Assembly (NCBI GenBank): GCA_035623335.1
Contig: DASPTQ010000183.1
Coordinates: 1-64,000 of the forward strand
Source: JAFAGX01 sp035623335
Lineage (GTDB): Bacteria > Acidobacteriota > Terriglobia > Terriglobales > Acidobacteriaceae
Length of the DNA stretch: 64,000 nucleotides
Reading direction: 5' to 3'
The notes below the pieces were generated by a model. That model was given only the letters and a program-made list of their open reading frames with translations, searched no databases and was not told the DNA's origin. Positions within the stretch are counted from its first letter, which is position 1, and every line of letters starts with the position of its first letter. A program made the position numbers and the translations under genes. Positions 59,386 through 64,000 of this stretch are shown here, one piece after another.

Positions 59386-60411
59386 CTACCGCGGAAGGGC
59401 GGGCGCAGCAGCTAGGCCCGCCAGCTCCTTCTCAATTTTTTCGTTGATTCCACTCGCGGCGAACTCGGCGGCCACACGAATCGCATTCTTGATGGCATTG
59501 GCATTCGACGACCCGTGGGTAATGAAGCACACGCCCTTCACGCCCAACAGCGCCGCACCTCCATACTCGGTGTGGTCCAGGCGTTTCTTGAAATCGGCGA
59601 ACGCACTGCGCGAGAGCAAATAACCTACTTGCCGCGTGATCGTAGCCTTCAGCGATTCCTTGAGAGTATGGTGCACCAGATTGGCCAGGCCTTCGGAGAT
59701 CTTCAAAGCGACGTTGCCGACAAACCCGTCCGCCACGATGACGTCCACATGGCCGTTATACAGATCGCGTCCCTCCACGTTTCCCACAAAATTGAGGGGC
59801 AGTTGCTTCAGCAATAGGAACGATTCCTTGGTCAAATCGTTGCCTTTGGTTTCTTCCTCGCCGATCGAAAGCAATCCCACCCGTGGGCCGCGGGTGCCGA
59901 ACATGGTGCGAAAGTAGATCTCCCCCATGACCGCGAATTGCTCCAAGTTGTGGGGCTTGCAATCGACGTTGGCTCCAACATCGAGCAGGATCGCAGCCGT
60001 GCCCATGGCGGTGGGAAAAACCGCGGCCAAGGCGGGACGGTCCACTCCCGGAATCGCCCCTAACACCATCTTCGCCGTCGCCATCGCCGCACCGGTGTTA
60101 CCGGCGGTCACGAAACCGGCGGCTCGCCGCTCGCGCACCAGGCGTAGACCGACACGCATGGACGAATCGCGCTTGCTGCGCACCGCCTGCACGGCTTTAT
60201 CATCCATGCGGATGACTTCGCTGGCATGGACAATTTCGATGGGCAGCTCGGAGGCCGATGGATAGCGCCCCAGCTCGGCCCGGAGGGTAGGTTCCGGACC
60301 CACCAGCAGCACGCGTACATGGAAGTGCCGTGCCGCCTGGATTGCCCCTTCGATCTCAGGTTTCGGTCGGCGATCCGAACCCATCGCGTCCAAGGCTATG
60401 ACGCTTGGCAT
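59386..60411 (-). CDS. plsX: Phosphate acyltransferase PlsX
   Basis: 341 residues; makes acyl-phosphate from acyl-ACP for phospholipid synthesis. Starts 'MPSVIALDAMGSDRRPKPEIEGA' and contains 'AAGFVTAGNTGAAMATAKMVLGAIPGVDRPALAAVFPT', 'LLDVGANVDCKPHNLEQFAVMGEIY' and 'NVEGRDLYNGHVDVIVADGFVGNVALKISEG', all diagnostic. Between rpmF and fabD as in most bacteria. Confidence 0.97.
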   Translation of the reverse strand: MPSVIALDAMGSDRRPKPEIEGAIQAARHFHVRVLLVGPEPTLRAELGRYPSASELPIEIVHASEVIRMDDKAVQAVRSKRDSSMRVGLRLVRERRAAGFVTAGNTGAAMATAKMVLGAIPGVDRPALAAVFPTAMGTAAILLDVGANVDCKPHNLEQFAVMGEIYFRTMFGTRGPRVGLLSIGEEETKGNDLTKESFLLLKQLPLNFVGNVEGRDLYNGHVDVIVADGFVGNVALKISEGLANLVHHTLKESLKATITRQVGYLLSRSAFADFKKRLDHTEYGGAALLGVKGVCFITHGSSNANAIKNAIRVAAEFAASGINEKIEKELAGLAAAPALPR

Positions 60412-60425
60412 GGTGTGCGAGAAAG

Positions 60426-60611
60426 TTAACTGGCGCTTTTGACTTCCAGAACTTCGCGGCCTTTATAGTAACCGCATTTAGGGCAGGCGCGATGCGGCAA
60501 TTTACGCTCGTGACAGTTCGGGCATTCAGAAAGTGACCGCAGCTGCAGAGAATCATGCGCGCGCCGGTTACCGGTGCGGGCTTTGGAGTGGCGCCGTTTG
60601 GGGTTTGGCAT
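60426..60611 (-). CDS. rpmF: 50S ribosomal protein L32
   Basis: 61 residues from the ATG at 60611; 'MPNPKRRHSKARTGNRRAHDSLQL' plus a zinc-binding pair of CxxC (CPNC...CPKC) is diagnostic for L32. A longer frame upstream (60635) adds eight non-family residues and is not used. Third in order behind DUF177, ahead of plsX; the gap to plsX is 14 bp. Confidence 0.97.
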   Translation of the reverse strand: MPNPKRRHSKARTGNRRAHDSLQLRSLSECPNCHERKLPHRACPKCGYYKGREVLEVKSAS

Positions 60612-60759
60612 TGCAATTCCTCGTAAAGCGATCATCGCTACTGCGAGCCGCTGAATACACTCGGTCGATCAGAATCTCTCTGGAGGCGCAGTTGCTCGAG
60701 TGCTGTCCTCCGCGACCCATGGCTGTCCGGAGACAGCCAACCGCACCGGGACCTTCCGC

Positions 60760-61311
60760 TCAGTGTTCCAATTTACCGCGAAACTCTTTCAGAGCCGACC
60801 AGCGTGGGTCTCCGACAGGCACCTGACAAGAACATTGCGCAAGGTTTAGATCCGCGCCGCACTGCGGGCAAAGTCCTTTGCAATCCTCCCGGCAAATTGC
60901 TTTCAGGGGAACGGCCAGCAGCACCTGCTCGCGCAGCGCATCTTCGAGCAGCAAACCCGTTCCTTGGTAGTAGCCGATTTCCGCCTCGGCACCGGAAACG
61001 CTGAGTTCGTCCAGCCCGGCATCCGTGCCCTGGGGGCGGTAGAGCAGATCGAACTCTCGCTCGACATCCTGCATCACCGGCGCCAGGCAGCGGGCACAGG
61101 CGATTTCCAGACTGGCCGACAACTTCCCTGTGAGCCGTATATCCTTGATCAGCTTATGCTTACCGTGATGCTCCTCGACCAGTTGAGCGCGACCGCTGGC
61201 CTCTAACGGACCGCGCTGCCGCACATCCGCGCCGAGGTCGATCCGACCGGGAAGAAGTTTCTCGTCAAAATCGATCGGATGAAGTTCGAGCTCATGAATT
61301 TCAATGAGCAT
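60760..61311 (-). CDS. DUF177 (YceD) family protein
   Basis: 183 residues from the ATG at 61311 (MLIEIHELELHPIDFDE). The family's cysteine motifs are visible: 'CARCLAPV', and 'CREDCKGLCPQCGADLNLAQCSC' at the C terminus. YceD is needed for 23S rRNA accumulation or processing in some bacteria and plants. It is the first gene of the operon ahead of rpmF, a conserved placement. A 24-residue in-frame upstream extension is unlike the family and was discarded. Confidence 0.92.
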   Translation of the reverse strand: MLIEIHELELHPIDFDEKLLPGRIDLGADVRQRGPLEASGRAQLVEEHHGKHKLIKDIRLTGKLSASLEIACARCLAPVMQDVEREFDLLYRPQGTDAGLDELSVSGAEAEIGYYQGTGLLLEDALREQVLLAVPLKAICREDCKGLCPQCGADLNLAQCSCQVPVGDPRWSALKEFRGKLEH

Positions 61312-61451
61312 AGAGACTCTGCACCCCCTGTTGATACCGCCAACGACGCGCGGAAGACGCTCAGAGTCGCAAGTTCGGAGCAATATTCAAGCATAAAGGC
61401 CGCGGGAGAAGGGTGTCAAGAAATGCCGATTCCGGCCGGTGGGTGAGTCAA

Positions 61452-62402
61452 CTAAGGCGCGCTGCTGTTGGCTAGCGAGACCACGCGACCATACTCGGAA
61501 GCACGCCCCAACCGGTTGAACATCCGATACGCCGCCGCGGAGATTTTGCTGATCACTTCTTCGCCAGCGCGCTCATTCGTCAGATAGGTTGTCATCACGC
61601 AAATCACATAAGGGCGGTTGGGAGCGAATACGATTCCGGAATCGTTGCGTACGCCCTCGAGCTCTCCTGGCTTGTTGGCACTTTGCACATCGGCGGGCAG
61701 GTCGCGAGGAATGAAACTACCCTTATGGGTGCTGAGAACCTTAAAGAAGTCGTCGGTCATGGCCCTGTTGAGCACTTTCCCGCGATAGAGACTCTCCAGC
61801 AAGGACATCATTTCACGCGGCGTGGACACGTTTTCGCGTCCCTCCCGGGCCGCCTGCACATCCATCATCTTTCGGCGAAGGCGCGTGTGAACAAGACCTA
61901 AGCTATCCATGAGCGCATTTACCTTGTCCATCCCGAGTCGATCGATGAGCACGTTGGTCGCAGAGTTATCGCTCACGGCCACCATCATGGTCGCCAGATC
62001 CCGGTTGGTCAGGCGAGTGACACCGGATGTGAGCCCTTGCATGATGTCACTGTCGGGTACCAGGTCGGAAGTTTGAAAGGTATAGCCATCCATGAGCTTG
62101 GCTTGCTTGGAGTGACCCTCAGCCCCGAGCTGCGATTGATGATAAAGCTCGGCCAGAACCGCAATCTTGATGGAGCTGGCTTGGGGAAAGACTTGATCGG
62201 CGCGCAGAAGGAAGGTTTGATCCGTGGTGAGATCTTTGATCGCTACTCCCAGCACGCCATCCAGGCTACGGTCGATCTCGCCTACGCTGGCCTCCATCTT
62301 CTCCCATAGAACTTGCGGCTTCGAATTGGGTGTCGGGGCTGGCGCGGGCGGATTTTGCGCCCATGCGCTGGCTAGCAGCAGGAGCAGAATGATTCGTCTC
62401 AA
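61452..62402 (-). CDS. Class A beta-lactamase-like serine hydrolase
   Basis: 316 residues with a short signal peptide (MRRIILLLLLASAWAQ), starting from TTG at 62402 with AAAGGA upstream. SxxK is present (SSIK, S76/K79), and SDN appears at 144-146. The third motif, normally KTG, is KPG (244-246), and the E-x-x-L-N general-base motif of true class A lactamases is not clear. 'LRRKMMD..AAREGRENVSTPREM' stands in that place. It is therefore a serine beta-lactamase-like (PF13354-type) protein, perhaps a peptidase or weak lactamase. Resistance should not be assumed. Confidence 0.85.
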   Translation of the reverse strand: MRRIILLLLLASAWAQNPPAPAPTPNSKPQVLWEKMEASVGEIDRSLDGVLGVAIKDLTTDQTFLLRADQVFPQASSIKIAVLAELYHQSQLGAEGHSKQAKLMDGYTFQTSDLVPDSDIMQGLTSGVTRLTNRDLATMMVAVSDNSATNVLIDRLGMDKVNALMDSLGLVHTRLRRKMMDVQAAREGRENVSTPREMMSLLESLYRGKVLNRAMTDDFFKVLSTHKGSFIPRDLPADVQSANKPGELEGVRNDSGIVFAPNRPYVICVMTTYLTNERAGEEVISKISAAAYRMFNRLGRASEYGRVVSLANSSAP

Positions 62403-62575
62403 GACGGTCCTTTCGCGAAGCTCGACGATTATAGTCGCATCCGGATCCGCGGGCGAGGCTGTGAAAACGACTTACCGGAAAATCGTTGTGCACGCCTTAG
62501 TAGCGCGCCATCAGATTCTGGGTGTCACTTTAGTTCGAACAGTATTGTCGATGCGGGACAACAGAAATACCTCTA

Positions 62576-63739
62576 CTAGGCCTTCACCAGCAGGCAGGTG
62601 ATGTCGTCATGCTGAGGCGTGTTCCCGACATAGAAGTCAAGGTCAACCATGACCCGGCTTAGAAGTTTGTTCGGAGAGAGCATGGCACCCCCATGGAGGA
62701 CGCTGACCAGACGCTGTTCCCCAAATTCCTCGTTCCGATCATTCACCGCTTCCACCACCCCGTCGGTAAAGATCACCAGCCAATCCGCGCTCTCGAGGGC
62801 AACCGTGCCCGTCTGGTACGAGGTGTCGTCCTGAATGCCCAACGGGAGCCCGCCCGCCTCCAGCCGTTCGATACTTCCCGATGCCCGTCTCAGAATTGGA
62901 GGGTTGTGTCCCGCGTTGATATAGGTCAGCGTCCGTCCCGCCGGATCATACTCCCCCAGAAATGCAGTCGTGAAGCGCAAGCCGCTCTGGCTGTTGGCGC
63001 ACATGTAGTGATTCATTCGCTCCGCCAGTTGCCCCAGAGACATCGGCGTAGTGGAGAGCGTCTTCAAACTAGCCTGGAAAGTTGCCATGAGCAGTGCCGC
63101 CGGGATGCTCTTGCCGGCCACATCCGCCACCACGAGCAGGAAATTGTTAGCGCCACCCTCGGCACCGGCCCGGGCAAAGACGTCGTAGTAATCGCCGGCG
63201 ATCGTGTTGGCGGGGCGCGTGGCAAACGCAATCTCCAACCCCGGCACCGCCGGAGGGTTCACGGGCAGCAGCCACCTTTGAATCTCGCGCGCAATCTCCA
63301 GGTCGCGCTTCATCACGACCCGATCCGCTACCTCGAGCATCAGCAACACGAACATCAACAGCCCACCCCACAAACGGAGATCGAAGCCGATAACGTGCAT
63401 ACCTCCCTTATCCGTCCATGACATCTCGGGATTCAGGATAATGAGCAGCAGTGCCGCCAGCAGCAGTACCCGCCGGGCCGGCGACAGCTTCTCCAAGATC
63501 GCCCAGAAGAATTGTTGGACGACGTTCCACCACTGCTTTCGCTTGGGAATTCCTGCTTTCGGACTGGCGTCGATATTCTGGGAATACAGGCGATAGCTCG
63601 ATCGCGCATCCACCTGAAACTGATTCCACAACTGGTTCAACTCCAGCCCGTCTGTCACCCTTCGCCAGAATCGCTCCGCCTGCACACGAAAGCCGCGCGC
63701 GGACGAAGGGCTGAAGGATGGGGTTGGAGTGGTGGACAC
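62576..63739 (-). CDS. RsbU/SpoIIE-type PP2C serine phosphatase with membrane anchor
   Basis: 387 residues. N-terminal ~90 residues are cytosolic, then two TM helices (VLLLAALLLIIL and LWGGLLMFVLLMLEV). A short linker 'DLEIAREIQRWLLPVNPP' leads to the SpoIIE phosphatase domain with metal-binding motifs 'AGDYYDVF', 'VADVAGKSIPAALLMATFQ', 'NAGHNPPILRR' and 'FTDGVVEAVNDRNEEFG'. Such proteins dephosphorylate anti-sigma-factor antagonists and so control partner-switching stress signalling. No rsbW/rsbV pair is adjacent. The start is GTG at 63739. Confidence 0.92.
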   Translation of the reverse strand: MSTTPTPSFSPSSARGFRVQAERFWRRVTDGLELNQLWNQFQVDARSSYRLYSQNIDASPKAGIPKRKQWWNVVQQFFWAILEKLSPARRVLLLAALLLIILNPEMSWTDKGGMHVIGFDLRLWGGLLMFVLLMLEVADRVVMKRDLEIAREIQRWLLPVNPPAVPGLEIAFATRPANTIAGDYYDVFARAGAEGGANNFLLVVADVAGKSIPAALLMATFQASLKTLSTTPMSLGQLAERMNHYMCANSQSGLRFTTAFLGEYDPAGRTLTYINAGHNPPILRRASGSIERLEAGGLPLGIQDDTSYQTGTVALESADWLVIFTDGVVEAVNDRNEEFGEQRLVSVLHGGAMLSPNKLLSRVMVDLDFYVGNTPQHDDITCLLVKA

Positions 63740-63960
63740 GGAGCCATGATTATAGAAGAGCGGAAAGTCCCGGCTCCTAGCTTTTCACGCAACGACAGAC
63801 CCCAAACAAGTCTTCCCTTCCTGGTCGACCGCCAGCGCGACTGTGCCCCGCCCGGGGTCCTGTCCGAAGTTGCCCAAGGGCAGCCCGTGCGGCGTGTGAG
63901 TCTCCTTGCGGAGGGTTAAGCCGGCCCCGGCGACTCGTTGTCCGTTTTGTCATTTTTCGC

Positions 63961-64000
63961 TTGTATGTACCTATGTACCAATGTACATTGGTAAATATGG
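63961..64000 (+). promoter_or_regulatory. 18-bp palindrome with 8-bp-spaced repeats at the right edge
   Basis: ATGTAC occurs three times at exactly 8-bp intervals (63965-63970, 63973-63978, 63981-63986), and 63976-63993 is a perfect 18-bp palindrome (TACCAATGTACATTGGTA). TTGTAT (63961-63966) and TACATT (63984-63989), spaced 17 bp, could serve as a -35 and -10. It is read as the regulatory region of a gene right of the window. The rest of 63740-63960 shows nothing I can identify. Confidence 0.5.

Noticed and set aside
61452..62402. Calling this a resistance beta-lactamase
   Set aside because: The E-x-x-L-N motif is not clear and KTG is KPG; only the fold is supported.

Overview
The window looks like a chromosome segment of a GC-rich soil-type bacterium, most likely an Acidobacteriota. 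This placement is inferred from gene content: a MerR-type HTH fused to TPRs, an FG-GAP/ASPIC-UnbV (CRTAC1-like) protein, DUF2203, a fused type I dehydroquinase/shikimate dehydrogenase, an HAE1 RND pump, and many small exported proteins. No 16S gene is present to test it. I see no rRNA, recognisable tRNA, CRISPR array, insertion sequence, phage gene or replication origin.

Layout. 0-15 kb holds single genes: an exported protein, aroDE, an orphan GvpL/GvpF gas-vesicle-type protein, an M28 peptidase, a DksA/TraR zinc-finger protein, PhoU, the MerR-TPR protein, a MetX-like exported hydrolase, a clan GH-A-like glycosidase with an F5/8C domain, an acyl-CoA dehydrogenase and DinB. 15-28 kb holds ffh, a membrane spermidine-synthase-like protein, a histone-deacetylase-family amidohydrolase, a CRTAC1-like protein, an RND pump with its adaptor, and threonine aldolase. 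At 28 kb an alpha/beta hydrolase gene is broken by a one-base frameshift in its oxyanion-hole motif. 29-32 kb is a patch of small hypotheticals. 32-36 kb is the complete electron-transfer chain etfB-etfA-ETF:quinone oxidoreductase, with an 18-bp perfect palindrome near its promoter. 36-39 kb has moaA behind a long structured leader (candidate Moco riboswitch), a DUF1906 protein, DUF2203 and a peroxiredoxin. 39-42 kb is the ribosomal/tRNA-modification operon rpsP-khpA-rimM-trmD-rplS. 42-51 kb has an aldo/keto reductase, a frameshifted MmcQ/YjbR gene, gamma-glutamyltransferase, a sugar isomerase-like protein, asnS, arginase, a hydrolase, ddl and a TPR protein.

The most interesting part is 51.8-53.6 kb. 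A SAM-I (S-box) riboswitch and terminator precede a threonine-synthase-like PLP enzyme, which is coupled (1-bp gap) to a MoaD/ThiS-type sulfur-carrier protein ending in Gly-Gly-Thr-Pro. SAM control plus a sulfur carrier suggests protein-thiocarboxylate-dependent sulfur amino acid synthesis rather than plain threonine synthesis. Next, at 53.7-57.8 kb, a TetR-controlled efflux operon (tetR, an unlisted 52-codon ORF, hlyD, ABC ATPase, ABC-2 permease) has every junction overlapping by 4 bases and a clear promoter with a dyad at the transcription start. 57.9-64 kb ends with the fatty-acid/phospholipid/L32 operon (DUF177-rpmF-plsX-fabD), a class A beta-lactamase-like hydrolase, an RsbU/SpoIIE-type phosphatase, and an operator-like palindrome at the right edge that probably belongs to a gene outside the window.

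Start codons were adjusted wherever a Shine-Dalgarno sequence, a signal peptide or family alignment favoured an internal start. All function calls come from reading motifs by eye; no database search was run.
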